DNA of 64,000 bases, from positions 15,590,041 to 15,654,040 of the forward strand of contig CM026562.1 of the NCBI GenBank assembly GCA_015143295.1. Direction: 5' to 3'. The notes below the pieces were generated by a model. It saw nothing but the letters and a program-made list of their open reading frames with translations. It ran no database searches and was not told the DNA's origin. This document shows positions 9,869 to 23,430 of this stretch, in pieces (position 1 is the stretch's first letter; each line of letters opens with the position of its first letter). This DNA comes from Tetracentron sinense. Taxonomy: Eukaryota > Streptophyta > Magnoliopsida > Trochodendrales > Trochodendraceae. Made by a program: the position numbers and the translations under genes.

Positions 9869-11941
9869 TGTTGGACATATATGCCCTCGAAAGCCAATAA
9901 GAGACTTTTCTATGTTGATTAGACAAGCATCATATTCACACAACCAACTATAAAGGGTATTTATATTAATTACTGTCTCATATGATGATGACATAAAGTT
10001 CCATAGGTAACATTGTAGGAAAATCATGTAAAGGTTGCGAGGAGATATGATTTTCTGGTTCCTTGTAAACCTAATATTGTTCGAAGCCTCTAGAGTACTG
10101 GTTGGGCGCCGTACTTCATCATGGCTTGCACATGTGTAGTTCTATGAGATAGTGTGATGAATCTCATTCACAGAGAGTGGTGACTCTTGACTAACATGTG
10201 AGTATATGTAGCAAGTACATAATACTGAACGGGGTCACTAGTGGATACCCTATGGAATACACTGTCAGATTGTATTAGGGTTATCCATTTGACAAATTGT
10301 CCATAGACCTGAGAGGTTAACATCTTCTCAGACATTTGTCTATATGGCTTTGATGTGCCAATCGGCAATATCCAATACACAGGACTAACTCCGGGTACGT
10401 TGGGTCATGTACACTATGTTTGGAGAAGTGTGTAAACACTCAATAAGGAATTCACAACTCCTTAATTGGAGATAATGATATCAAGGTGATACTTGTTGAA
10501 CTGAACTGTTAAATCCAGTACTGGTGCTTTTCGGTAAAATGGTCTTTATCGAAGTTGATATTTTTAATATGGAAAAGTATATATAAATATATATGTCAGT
10601 TCTTTTCTAATGTTTCTTCAAAAGTGTTTTGGAGGTTCAGTTCAATGAAAAGTAATCATGAGAAAGAGTTCTATTCATAAGCTAGGGACTAAGACAGTGG
10701 AATTGTTCCAATCCCGGAAGCTTACATGTGATATCGGAATGTGGAAGGATTTATTTATAAATATATTGTGAGATGGTACTTACAAGCAATTCTCTAATTT
10801 CTGGAGGTTAATCACATTGTGTTAATGGACATTAATTGTGATTGGTGGAAGTCCAGGGACTTAGATAACATTCTATGATCCTAATGGAGTTTTAGGAAAG
10901 GTGTTTCCTAGTAACAATGCTTCAACCAAAAAGGTGAAGTACTTGGTCCCACAACCGGAAATAGGAGATCCCTTTAGATCCCACACACAAGGACCTTCTT
11001 AAAGTATTTAATTTAATTTATAATTAAATTAATTAATTTCTCTAAGTAATCACTATATGGTATAGTGAAGCTCTAAAAGGTGGAATCACATTAAATGTGA
11101 AAAACCAAATGGGTAGGACCCATTGGGAATTATTATAAAAGAATAATTCAAGTGACCAAGAAGGGTTTTGGAAACCCTTTGGGCGTGTGGAGTGGGACCC
11201 ACCTAGGGTGGGACGCCCACTTTATGGAGGAAGTTTTATTTTAATTAGTTTCTAATTAATTAACACCTTATTGGATAAGGTTAGTTAGTTAGTTAGTTAG
11301 TTACTAATTAAAGATTCCCTAATTGTTAGGGATTCCATTAGTTAGTTACTAATTCAAGATTCCTTATTGGGTAAAGATAAGATTAGTTACTAATGGATAA
11401 GGTTAGTTTCTTTTAAGATTAATCCTAATTGGATTAGGAGAATAATCAATAAAGGAAACTATTGAGGAATCCTAATTGGATTAGGATAAGGTTAATGAAT
11501 TATAATTGGATTACAATTCAAGCAACCAAGAGAGAACTTATATAAAGGATTGGATGCCCAGCCATATGAGATAGATAATTCTCCAGAATTTTTTCTTCTC
11601 TCCCTCTCCAAAAACCTCACGCCCTCCCCTCTCTCTCCTTGAGGTGTACGGTCACACCCATCTCTCTTCTTTTGTCTTCTTGATTGGATCTTGAGGAAAA
11701 GCAAGAATTCATCTTGTTCATCAAGAAAGGTTCGTGTGAATCGACAGAAGACTTGACACTTGTGAAGTTTTGCGAGTACTATTCTAACGTGGATTTAACT
11801 TAACAATTTCAAAGTCGCAAAGGTGAATGTTATTCTAACCTTCATTTAATAAAAATCAATTAGAATCTTAGTCAGATCTTGGGATTCGATGTATGCCCCC
11901 CAAGAACTGTGTTTCTAAAATTAAAAAGAGGCATACTTTCA
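9869..11941 (+). repeat. Solo LTR C1 (copia, plus orientation)
   Basis: The LTR starts TGTTGGACATATATGCC and ends GGCATACTTTCA, flanked by actac on both sides (9864-9868 and 11942-11946). It is inserted in the reverse transcriptase gene of B. A TATA box (TATATAAA) lies at 11539-11546, and a TTAG microsatellite occurs near 11280-11310. The inverted partner copy is at 14194-16379. Confidence 0.94.
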
Positions 11942-11946
11942 ACTAC

Positions 11947-13610
11947 CGCTCTCCCACTGTCCTTCTTGTATATACAAGATTCCTCTAAATTCTTTTGGAA
12001 TCCAAATTCTTTAATGTAAAGATCAAATCTTTGGTTCCAATTTCTTAAAGCTTATTTCAAACCATATATCGACTTGTTGATTTGCATACCATATTCTCCT
12101 AGTTAGGAGCAATGAAGCCCTCTGGTTGCTTCATATAGATGTCTTCATCTAACATTCCGTTAAGGAAAGCAGTTTTGACATCCATTTCTCATATCTCATA
12201 GTCATGGTGTGCAGCTATAGCTAGTAATATCCTGATTGATTTGAGCATAGCTACAGGTGAAAAGGCATCCTCATAATCAACTCCTTGAATTTGAGTGTAA
12301 CCTTTTGCAACAAGTCTAGCTTTATAGGTCTCCACGTTACCATCGGCACCCTTCTTCCTTTTGTAAATCCATTTGCATCCAATTGGCCTTATACCATCTG
12401 GTGGATATACTGAAGTCTAGACGCCGTTGTCATACATGGAATCTATTTCAGCATTCATGGCTTTATTCCATTGAGATGCATCTCCATCAAATGTAGCTTC
12501 CTGATAAGTATTAGGATCCGTATCCTCATTATCAGGAGTAACTAAATAAACTTCATTATTGTAATATTCAAGTCTATCCGGTGGTCTAGAAACTCTTTCT
12601 AACCTTCTCAGTGGAATAGAATTAGGAGAAATTAAAGTGGAAGGATTAGGTTCAGGTTGAGGTTGAATACTGGCTGTGTTGTCTTTCATCTCATGAAATT
12701 CAACCTTCTTAAGGAGATCCATTTCTTCCTCCAAGAAAGTGGCATGAAGTCTAACAACTATTGTTTGGTCTGCCTTGGAGTAGAAATAGAAACCCTTAGT
12801 TTCTTTTGGATATCCTACAAAATTCTATTTCTTTATCCTAGATTCCAACTTAGTGGGTTCGACTTTACGAACATGCGCAGGACAACCCCATACTGTTAGA
12901 TATTGTAAACTATGTTTTCGCCCAGTCCACAATTCATAGGGTATAATCGGAATAGACTTAGATGGAACCTGGTTCAGAATATAAATGGCAGTTTGTATAG
13001 CATATCCCCAAAGATATGAAAGAACATTGGCATGACTCATCATAGAGCGAACCATATCTAATAAGGTCTAGTTTCTTCTTTCAGAAATTTTATTTTGTTG
13101 AGGAGAGGCAGGACTTGTCCATTGCGAGATAATCTCATTATCCCTTAAGTAATCCATAAGCTTGTTGGTGAGGTATTCACCACCTCGATCTGATCGAAGT
13201 GTCTTTATGGATTTGTCAGTTTGATTCCCAACTTCTAATCTGAATTCTCTAAAATTTTCAAAGGTGTCAGATTTGTATTGCATCAAATAGACATATCCAT
13301 ATCTGGAATAGTCATCAGTAAATGTGACAAAATACCGGTATTGACCTTGTGCAACAATGTTAAATAGACCACATACATCACTATGTATTAGTCTTAACTT
13401 TCTTTGGCTTCCTACCTTGTTAGGGTAAGGCTTCTTGGTCATCTTCCCTTCGAGACAAGACTCACAAGTAGGGAGTGGTTCTACCTTGAGGAAGTCAAGG
13501 GGACCATCTATTACTAACCTCTTGATCCTATCAAGATTAATGTGACCAAGTCTCTTATGCCAAAGATAAGTAGACTCAGTGCAATGTCTCTTCATTCCAG
13601 ACATTCTAGA
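11947..13610 (-). pseudogene. Element B pol: integrase and reverse transcriptase N-terminal part (copia, broken)
   Basis: In order on the minus strand: GAG-pre-integrase with the HHCC zinc motif (LWHKRLGHINLDR ... CESCLEG) near 13560-13450; integrase core with Asp in LIHSDVCG, Asp in TLRSDRGGEY and Glu in SERRN (13380-13070); the region WTGRKHSLQYLTVWGCPAH (12950-12880); the linker (12734-12417); and the RT start (IGCKWIYKRKKG ... KARLVAKGYTQIQGVDYEDAFSPV, 12390-12260). Several stops and frame changes break it. The order gag-pro-IN-RT is that of Ty1/copia. Confidence 0.88.
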
Positions 13611-13621
13611 TGATGAGACAT

Positions 13622-14193
13622 TGTCACTTTACAGATATTCATTATTGACCAATAGAAATATTAAATAAAGACCATTAATGAGATTACTAGTTATCAAGAT
13701 CATTCTATCTTTCTTAATTTCAACAATTGATTAAAATTGATAGAGAATCCATAAAATAAGAGTCTAGATACTAAAATCAAATTACAATGTACAGAAGGCA
13801 CATAAAAGCAATCTTCTAAAATTAATGTCTTTCCATTAGGTAAATAAAGAGTAAACAAGCCGATTGACTTCACTGCAACATTTGCACCGAAGCCAACTTT
13901 AAGTTTCTGCTTCTGCCTTGTCTATTTCCTGGTTTCCTTGAATCCTTGCAACCAATTGCAAAAATGAACAATGGATTCAAAATCCATGTACCATGAATTA
14001 GGGAAACCATCAAGAAAGTTTGACTTAACAGTAAATAGTACATCAAAGTATCTCATACCTTGGGTACTGGCGGAACCCTTCTTAAGAGTTACGAGGTAAG
14101 TCCTACAGTTCCTCTTCCAGTGGCCTATTTTTCCACAATGGAAGCACTTTCCTTTGCCTTTGTTTTCCTTGCCAAAAACTACTACCTTATCCC
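13622..14193 (-). pseudogene. Element B gag zinc knuckle and protease (copia, broken)
   Basis: The minus strand encodes one CCHC knuckle (CFHCGKIGHWKRNC), which binds element RNA, and then the start of the aspartic protease. The protease active site, normally D-S/T-G, reads WYMDFES here, so a key residue is lost. The downstream protease body (LPNGKTLILEDCFYVP) is still recognisable but interrupted by stops. The start is cut by solo LTR C2 at 14194; the reading continues from 16385. Confidence 0.82.
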
Positions 14194-16379
14194 TGAAAGT
14201 ATGCCTCTTTTTAATTTTTAGAAACACAGTTCTTGGGGGCATACATCGAATCCCAAGATCTGACTAAGATTCTAATTGATTTTATTCAATGAAGGTTAGA
14301 ATAATATTCACCTTTGCGACTTTGAAATTGTTAAGTCAAATCCACGTTAGAATAGTACTCGCAAAACTTCACAAGTGTCAAGTCTCCTGTCGATTCACAC
14401 GAACCTTCTTTTTCCTTTAAAGCTTTCTCTAATGGAAGCTAATGGCCCTTCCAAATTTCTAGCTCTAGGAATCTTGAATAAAAGATCCAATCTTTATTAT
14501 CAAGAACCTTTCTTGATGATCAAGATTCTTGATCTTCTTCTTCTTAATTATTAAAAACTTAGAACACACAAGAGAAGAAAGGGGAGAGGGGTGACCGTAC
14601 ACCACTAGAGAGAGGGGTTGGGCGTGAGATTTGAGGAGAGTGGAGAGGTTTCCAAATCTGGAAATTCTGGAAAATTAAAGAATGCCCAAAGCCTTGGACG
14701 TCCAACCCTCTTTATAGGCTTTATTGGTTGCTTGCAACCAAAGTTTCCTAATCCTTATCCAATAAGGATTCCTCAATTAGTTTCCTATTTGGTTTCTCCA
14801 TAATTAATTAGGAATAATCAAAAACAGAAACTAATCTCATCCATTAGTGTCCAACTAATCTTATCCTTATCCTAATCTAATTAGGATTCCTTGATTAGCA
14901 AGAAACTAATAGACTCCTTGTCCAACAAGGAATCTTTAATTAGTAACTAACTCTAACTAACTAACTAACCTTATCCAATAAGGATATTAGCTATTAGATA
15001 CAAATTAAATAATAATAACAATCATTATTATTAATACCTCCATGAAGTGGGCGTCCCACCCTAGGTGGGTCCCACCCCACACGCCTAAAGGGTTTCCAAA
15101 ACCCTCTTGGTCACTTGAATTATTCTTTTATAATAATTCCCAATGGGTCCTACCCATTTGGTTTTTCACATCCAATGTGATTCCACCTTTTAGAGCTTCA
15201 CTATACCATATAGTGATTACTTAGAGAACTTAATTAATTTAATTATAAATTAAATTAAATACTTTAAGAAGGTCCTTGTGTGTGGGGATCTAAAGGGATC
15301 TCCTATTTCCGGTTGTGGGACCAAGTACTCAACCTTTTTGGTTAAAACATTGTTACTAGGAAACACCTTTCCTACACTCCATTAGGATTATAGAATTTTA
15401 TCATATCCCTAGACTTCCACCAATCACAATTAATGTCCATTAACACAATGTGATTAACCTCCCGAAATTAGAGAATTGCTTGTAAGTACCATCTCACAAT
15501 ATACTTACAAATAAATCCTTCCACATTCCGATATCACTTGTAAGCTTCCGGGATTGGAACAATTCCACTGTCTTAGTCCCTAGCTTATGAATAGAACCCT
15601 TCCTCATGATTACTTTTTCATTGAACTGAACCTCCAAAACACTTTTGAAGAAACATTAGAAAAGAACTGACATATATATATTTATATATACTTTTCCATA
15701 TTGAAAATATCAACTTCGATAAAGACCATTTTACCGAAAAGCACCAGTACTGGATTTAACAGTTCAGTTCAACAAGTATCACCTTGATATCATTATCTCC
15801 AATTAAGGAGTTGTGGATTCCTTATTGAGTGTTTACACACTTCTCTCAACATTGTGTACAAGACCGAACGTACGCGAAGTTAGTCCTGTGTATTGGACAT
15901 TGCCGATTGGCATATCAAAGCCATATAGACAAATATTTGAGAAGATGTTAACTTCTTAGGTCTAATGAAAATTTGTCAAATGGATAACCCTAATACAATC
16001 TGACAGTGTATTCCATAGGGTATCCACTAGTGACCCCGTTTAGTATTATGTACTTGCTACATATACTCACATGTTAGTCAAGAGTCACCACTCTCTGTGA
16101 ATGAGATTGATCACACTATCTCATAAAACTACACATGTGCAAGCCATGATGAAGTACGGCGCCCAACCAGTACTCTAGAGGCTTCGAACAATATTAGGTT
16201 TACCAGGAACTGGAAAATCATATCTCCTCGCAACCTTTGCATGATTTTCGTACAATCTTACCTATGGAACTTTATGTCTTCATCATATGAGACAATAATT
16301 AATATAAATCCCCTTTATAGTTGGTTGTGTGAACATAGAAAAGTCTCTTATTGGCTTTCGAGGGCATATATGTCCAACA
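14194..16379 (-). repeat. Solo LTR C2 (copia, minus orientation)
   Basis: This is the same family as C1 (9869-11941), in the opposite orientation. The ends on the minus strand are TGTTGGACATATATGCC and GGCATACTTTCA. The flanks are atccc on both sides (14189-14193 and 16380-16384). It is inserted in the gag of B, just upstream of the zinc knuckle. The pair forms an imperfect ~2.1 kb inverted repeat with a 2.25 kb spacer. Confidence 0.94.
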
Positions 16380-16384
16380 ATCCC

Positions 16385-17069
16385 AGTTGTCTTTCAACTT
16401 TTCTTTACCATTGTTTCTCTTCCTTTTCTTTTCAAACACCATCAAAGGTATAGGTCTTTCAACAAACATGATTTCACCATCAATATCTTTTTTGATCTCA
16501 TCTTCTACAGTCAACAGTGAGTCCAACAACCCACTTAGAGTCATCTCTAACTTGTTTATATTGTAATTCACTACAAACAAGTTGAATGACCGAGGGAGTG
16601 ACTGTAGAATAGTATTGATTTTGGTGATATGATCCATCTCTCCATCATACATTTCTAGTTCTTTAATAAAACCCATCATCTTCACGACATGTTCTCTGAC
16701 TGAAGTTCCCTCTTTCATCTCGGTGGTAAGAAGAGACCTTAACGTTGTTTGTTTGGCAGACTTATTCTCTTCACCAAACATCTCATATAGGTGATGCAAT
16801 ATGTCTGAAGTATTATCCAAATGATTATTATGGTTATACAATATAGTGGATAATGATGCTAACACCCAATCTCTTGCTGTCTGATTGAAACAATTCCATA
16901 AATCAGCTTCAGCTAACAGATCCAGTGTTGAATCAGGGAGAACCACAGGTTTAGGAGTTGTAAGACACAAAGAAAGCTTTTCAGCAGAGAGTACCAGGTA
17001 TATCCTAAATTCCCAGTCTACATAGTTAGTTCCGACTAACTTTTCATCATGAAGAATTTAAGTCATAGG
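16385..17069 (-). pseudogene. Element B gag, N-terminal part (copia)
   Basis: The minus strand encodes a UBN2-type copia gag: NYVDWEFRIYLVLSAEKL near 17050, then WNCFNQTARDWVLASLS, LRSLLTTEMKEGTSVREHV and the basic end KKRKRNNGKEKLKD. No good ATG remains in frame upstream because a stop closes the frame at about 17070, so the start is probably mutated. The reading runs across the C2 insertion into the CCHC knuckle at 14150. Confidence 0.85.
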
Positions 17070-18721
17070 GTGTAGGCCTATCATGATCTAATCAAATGAA
17101 AAAAAAAATTAGTATTAGGAATCTATTGCATTCATTAATACCAATTAGATTATGGGTCTGTTTCTAATGGATCAATTAACATCAAAAACCTAGACACTGG
17201 CTTATGTAATCCTGCCTTTGGGCACATCATTGAATAGGCAGATAGAAACTATCTTCTCTAATTTCGTAGATCTCATCTTGTGAATTCTGGAGTATTCGAT
17301 TTACTGTCTGATCTATAAGGGATGTTATACTCACGCTTTGGCGTTATTGTATAATATCTCTTATTCATGTGCCCACCTACCTTGAACCTAATAAATACCT
17401 AGCGAAAGGTCACGCTTTGGCGTTATTGCTCCCACTATTTGCTTATTCAATTTTCACCATGTTCACACATAGGTGAGAGGGATTGGGCCCAGCTTTTGTC
17501 TGTCAGCTTACTCACACTCCCCACTATAGGATCACATAGTGTATGGCAGAAGATCATAATACTTAGGGACTTGTCCCCAGTCTTATATACACATGATATA
17601 TCAAGGGCAATTATTTCAATAGAATAATTAAACATATAAATAGATATCATCTCATGATAAAATAAAACAATAATATACGAGATTAATCGTTATGGGTCAA
17701 TAAATTAAAATGCATGGATGTAATAGAATGTGATAAGAATAAAGGCAGCTCGTAAACTCCTTCGCGATCCCTTCTTTTATCATCTTACTGAGATCACATC
17801 GCAGCATCCTCCTTAACAGCATCGCCACCAATGCATTAAACAGAATTTAAATGGCATTAGGGAAACCAGTATTCCATTCACCCTTTTTCAGGGAAACCAA
17901 ATGAATCTGCCCTTTACAGATTGTCAAAACCTACTATATATTAACCTCTAATATGAATGCATGAATGATAAACAATTTATCATAAAATATGACCCATAAC
18001 TATAATCTCATATAAAATAGATGCTACATGGTGATGGAGTACTTTTTCTTATTTTAAAAGGATTTAAAATTTCATAACAATTATCAAATAGCTCGATAAA
18101 ATCTATATCTTATATAGATCAAACCCCGGAAAAAAAAAAAATTATATTTTCCAGAAAACAATTTTCATAAAATTATTTTTAAAATATAAGATAGAATTTT
18201 CTTAAAATCTCTACAAAATTTTATTTCTTCCCGAATGCAAGATCCTTTCTCGAATGCAAGATCCTTTCATATAGATTGGTTCTACTATTATCCGAGATTG
18301 GTTCTACTATTATCTAGGATTAAAATAAAAATTAAGAGAATCGAAAAATCCTAAATATGATCACATCATAAATTAGGGTTTTATAATTTTTCGACTAAAT
18401 TCTATTTATGGGAAAAATCATTCATTAATTATTTTAAACAATTAATAAATATATATTAAATGATCAAATCATTTAAAAAGGAATTTCAAAATTAACTCTT
18501 TATTTCAAATTTAATTATATCACATATAATACTAGTTTTTAAAATTTATTTAATTATCAAACCTCATTCAATAATATAATAAATATTTATTTATTCATCT
18601 CATGAACAAATAAAATAATAAAAACTACAAGCAATATTAAATAGATCTAAATTAAATTCATCTCATGAATAAAATTATCCATTTAATTACCTTATCAAAA
18701 TAAACAAAAAATACTCCTAAC
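17070..18721 (-). other. Element B leader between primer site and gag (non-coding)
   Basis: This is AT-rich sequence with no credible ORF. It is the untranslated leader of B, unusually long (about 1.65 kb). It contains two short direct repeats, 'cacgctttggcgttattg' near 17330 and 17410, and 'atgcaagatcctttc' near 18235-18270. I see nothing else in it. Confidence 0.6.
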
Positions 18722-18740
18722 CATGAGCTCTGATACCACT
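18722..18740 (-). promoter_or_regulatory. Element B primer-binding site (tRNA-iMet type)
   Basis: The minus strand reads AGTGGTATCAGAGCTCATGG directly after the LTR end at 18741. TGGTATCAGAGC matches the complement of initiator methionine tRNA. It identifies 18741-23430 as the 5' LTR. Confidence 0.9.
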
Positions 18741-19446
18741 TGAAGGGGGATCCGGATAAAATTTAGGCGGAAACTGGATCCCCTTAGATCTTAACACCAT
18801 AGAAAGCATCAAAATTATCTAAGATTTTTAGTCATATCACCTCGGTGAATGATGTTCACCGGTGAAGCTTAATCCACTCGAACTATCAAAACTCTTTATA
18901 GAGATTTCTCTAAAAAAAATACTAGAAGCTCGATCCTTGTTCTTCGCTATCCCCATGAAGCTTTAGAATCTCCTTTGAAATTATAGAAAAGCAAGAGGAA
19001 GAAGATGGAGTAATGGTGTAGACCTTCTATTACCAAAAGTACTAAGGTTCAAAATCCTAGATTAAACAAAACCCAACATGCACCACCTAAGAAGCTCACG
19101 AAAATCCCTAGGGGTATTCCCTAGGGCTCACGGTTTGGAGAGAGAGAAGAGAGGAGAGAAACAATTCTGGAAAAAAGTACTTAATGGTCTAGGGTGTTAG
19201 GGTATATATAGACTAGGATGCTATCCTAATCCTATTCCATCTACAATTATCTAGTAGGAATTATTAATTAATAATAACTCTTACTATTAATTAATTAAAC
19301 TCCTACTTAATCTATAACTACTTTAGTTATAGAAATTCTACTAATTAAAGAGTCCCTATTAAAAGAGGATTTCTTAATTAAAAGGGATAAGTCAACATCA
19401 AACACAAGAGAGGAATTCTAGTCAAACTAGGAAACCTAAACCAGAA

Positions 19447-19468
19447 GGGGGGGGGGGGGGGGGGGGGG
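19447..19468 (+). repeat. 22-base poly-G run in element B LTR
   Basis: An uninterrupted run of 22 G lies inside the LTR. The equivalent place in solo LTR B2 (about 30483) has a shorter C run on the other strand, and the B 3' LTR (about 52140) has only a few. The length is liable to sequencing error. Confidence 0.7.
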
Positions 19469-20191
19469 CTCCAAGGGGGTGTGGAGTTTGAGGAGTTAAA
19501 CACTCCAAGTTGTAATCCAATTACAGCTTATCCTCATCCTTATTGCAATCCAACAATTGGATTTTAATTCCATAATTATAGCAATTATATTTCAACAATT
19601 ATTCAATTAACATAATCCTAATCCAATTAGGATTCCTCAAGTGGGCGCCCCACCCTAGGGTTTAAACCCATGGGCTTTGGCCCATATTAAAGGTCCATTT
19701 TAATGGGTTTATGGATATGGGTCAAACCCATTTCCACTTTAATTATGTTAATCAAATAATTACTAAAATAATCTCTTAGTTTAAATTAACAATTAATTTT
19801 AACTTTTAATCTATTTAATTAATGACTAACTTTTAATCACTTAAATAATTGAATAACTTTTAATCAATTATTGAGCTTGTATTTTTTATGTGAGCACCTC
19901 CACAGATTGCTCTGGAACATTCTTACCCTGGCTTACCTAATGTTATCCCATTGACCCTAAACATGAAATACATCAGAATTGCATGTGACGTGAGATATCC
20001 ATGTTGCAATTGAATCCCAGTGTATGAACATAAACCATTACGGATCCCACCACATCAACTTTTAAATTCAATTTATCCTTCCAAATACATTATCCCTAAT
20101 GGGCCTTCGAGATTGACATTCTATCTAACCCATAGCCCATTGCAAATCATCCAGGTTTCCAAGACTTATGATTAAGCCATGAGAAACAATT

Positions 20192-22653
20192 TGTAGAGAC
20201 CCAAATCTTTTTCTTGTCTTTATTACAAGTATTAGGGGTATTATAGTCCTTGTGATGTTTTAATGTTTATGCATTTATATCTAATTGGTATAATGTGATT
20301 AAGGGTTAGTCAAACTTGTAAGCGGAGGAATGTCATATCACATCCTGAACTTTAGGAAGCTCCAGTTTTGGCACCGTTTATTGGAATTGAGTGATTCTTG
20401 AACCATTAGAAAGGTATTGGAACCCTCTTCGAGGTTCATGCGTAATCTTTTTCCTAATTTTAGTCTAAGCTAAGTCAAAAGTGGGTTTTTCGATGTTTTA
20501 TCTGATGGAATTGCAGATCAGTCAACTTTGGGGATAATTTGGTCCATAAATGAAATTGAATTTAAAAATTCTAAAATGCTAGAAATGTTCCTTTTTGGAA
20601 GACGAATCCAATGCAAGTTGAATCGTCGAAATCCGACGAGCGAGTCAAAAGTTATGGCCAAAACAGTATGATGGGTCAAAAATCTGCAAAACACCGATCG
20701 CTAGGGATCGATCGGTACAAAACCAATCGCTCGGTCAGAATTAGCGATCGATCGGTCCAAAACGAATCAATCGATATCTATCGACTAGTCCAAAATTTTG
20801 TATGGGAAAAATTTCCAGAGAGTGTTTTTGACCGAGAGCTCAGTCAAGAGCACCGGTCGATCGATAGGCGACCGATCGCTCAGTCTTTCATGTTTTTGTA
20901 GAATTTTAGTAAGGGCTTTTTGGTCTTTTGGTTATCAAAACTTGGGGCTATAAATAGGGATCCTATTTTGGGGTATTAGAATACTTTACCTATTTCTAAC
21001 CTAATTTGGCAAAAAATGAGAGAAAACCTAGGGTTTTGAGAGAGGGATTTCTTTGAGAAGAATGAGATAGCTTGGATATTGCAAGGAGAGCTTGGAAAGT
21101 TTCCCTAAATCACCTCGGGAGAGTTTTGAATCCAATGGAAGCATTCCTAAGGTCGATATACTATCGTAATCAACTCCATTTTAATGTTTTGTGAATGTTA
21201 ATATGATAGGAATGATAGAATAGAGATTAGATACATTTTTCCCAAATTTTCTATGAAGTAAGCTAATTATGGATGGAAATGTGGATGGAATGTAGATAGA
21301 ATGTATGGAGGATGGGAAATGTATGGAAGATGGGATTAATATGTGGATGTGAATGATATTTGGATTGTATAGATGGTTTATGGATTGATGGAATGTTGAA
21401 ATATAGAAGGGCAATGGATTCATAATATGCGTACCCAAGGTGTTTGTGAAAATGCTTGAGAGGATAAATGCTATTATACTCTTATGAAATGGTGGTAAAT
21501 TGATTATGAATTGTGATATGAATTATGATAAGATATGTATATGTGATTGTTTGTTAAGTATGTCTAATTACTTGCATGGAAATTGATAGTCGGGAAGGTA
21601 AGAACCTAGAGGAAAATCTCTCAAACTGAGAATTCTCTAACTATTTGGTATGGGATAGTATAGTGGAGTTTCTATGGTGAGAGATCGGAATCTAAGCAAT
21701 TACCAACTTGAATGTTAATTTCGACACTTAAGCACATATGCACGTGTATGTTAATAAGAGTCTCACAAGTCACACATGTGGACCACAAGCATGAGCATGA
21801 CATACGTATGACATTCTAAATAAGCATAAGCATGACATGGTTCGTATCCGCCAAGAATGGCATGTCAACCATTTGATTCTTAAACATGGTCCGTATCCGC
21901 CAAGAATGGCATGCCAACCATATGATTTCTTAGACATGGTTCGTATCCGCCAAGAACGGCATGTCACATCATTGTATGATCTGAATAAGTGCATAAGCAT
22001 AAGCATCTCACAAGCACGTGGTCTCATAAGCATAAGTAGCTCATAAGTATATTGTCTTCTAAGTCTAAGATTCTCACAAGTACACTAGTCAAGGTGATGA
22101 TATGATGTATATGCGCACACGTTCTTCCGTACTCTGATTATGTTATTATGCTATTGGATATGTTTCAAACTAAGTGCAGGTATATTATTATTGTTGGTTG
22201 GATTTTATATACACTGAGTACTTTTGTACTCAGCCGGACTTTTGTCTTGGCAGGTTTAGAGCAGGAGTACATAGTGGAGCCGTGGATTGAGGAAGCTTAT
22301 ATTGAGGAAGCAGGAGAAGGTGAGCCTTCCGAGGAAGGAGCCGGTGGCTTGGGTGTCTATACCTCTTAGTTTATGCTTTGTTTAGTTGAAAGAATTTTGA
22401 AATAGACTTTTTGAGGATGTTGCTTAGTAGACTTTTATAGTTGTATTTTTCATACTTGTTGGTTTATAGTGGGTTGTATATGTTGGCTGTAGACTTGTGC
22501 AGGTTAGTTATAGTTTATATATCAGAATTTTATTACTCTCATTTTTGGAGACTCGTGTAGTAAGCCTTGTATGCATGGAATTTTAAGCAGGTTAAGGAAA
22601 TGTGACAATTCCAAAGTCCTATTTTAGCCTTGTAGGATTTTGGGGTCGTTACA
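20192..22653 (+). repeat. Solo LTR A3 (Ty3/gypsy, A family)
   Basis: The LTR starts TGTAGAGACCCAAATC and ends GGGGTCGTTACA, with a perfect TSD caatt (20187-20191 and 22654-22658). It carries the A-family palindrome cluster (20693-20890), a TATA box (TATAAATA near 20951), a candidate intron (21152-22253), a three-copy array of 'catggttcgtatccgccaag' (21837-21970), the hairpin CTGAGTAC/GTACTCAG (near 22214-22232) and a variant of the small acidic ORF. Confidence 0.95.
22254..22369 (+). CDS. LTR-encoded small acidic ORF, variant in solo LTR A3
   Basis: This is an open frame directly after the candidate acceptor CAG (22251-22253), in the same phase as in A, A2 and A4. It has the acidic core EYIVEPWIEEAY and ends TAG at 22367-22369. 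The local ATG of the other copies is absent; an in-frame ATG exists only further up at 22148. This favours reading it as a second exon, or as a decayed copy. Confidence 0.35.
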
Positions 22654-23430
22654 CAATTTCTCATGAAAAACATTTTGAGAAAATCCTTTTATAAGTATAA
22701 CACCTTTTAATAAAAGTATATTTCAAAACTTATTTTGTTTTCAAAATCATCTGCGCAGGATTTGAACTTAATCAACTGTCTTACTCGGAAATTGGATAAT
22801 CTCTCAAATTAATGTGCATGGATTTCTTGTTTGAAATTCATCATGACTCGAACAGCTTTCTGACTATCCAACTGTCACTGTATTGTATTTCCTAAGTTAG
22901 AAAATACGTTGGTGGAATCAAAGCAGTCAGATCACAGCTCTGTTATAGATGAACTCATCAGATCTATGGATCATCGACACCGTTCAATGTGAATGAGAGA
23001 CAAACTATCGAATAGTATGTTTAGGCAAGAGGTCTCTCATTGAATGCAATCAGTCAGTGTACATTTAAGCACCCATATGCCAATGTGTAATCTCCACTAC
23101 AATAGTTCGAGATAAAACTATATCTCAACTATTGAGAACATCTTAGCATTCTGACAGCCATATAAGTGAAGTGCCCAGCTTCATCCACAACTGTGACTAT
23201 ATAAGGTATAAGGAACCGGAAATTTATATCTGCCTGTGATAATCTAATCACATAACTTTCCTACAATATATCCTATGGACCTCTATCGATATCTCATATC
23301 GTATAGATCATCTCATGATCATGGTCAATTACCGATAATGAATACACAATAGATTAAGAAGAAGTCTTTATTAATCAAATTAATAAGAGTCTAACAATCT
23401 AAATGACTTTTCTGGACATCATTTCTAACA

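Larger units (their letters stand above)
18741..23430 (-). repeat. Element B 5' LTR, split by solo LTR A3
   Basis: On the minus strand the LTR starts TGTTAGAAATGATG (edge 23430) and ends GGATCCCCCTTCA (edge 18741). It is 2223 bp once the insertion at 20192-22658 is removed. The outer 5-bp flank on the element strand is gttaa, identical to the flank after the B 3' LTR end at 52850. It contains a 22-base G run (19447-19468). Confidence 0.92.
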
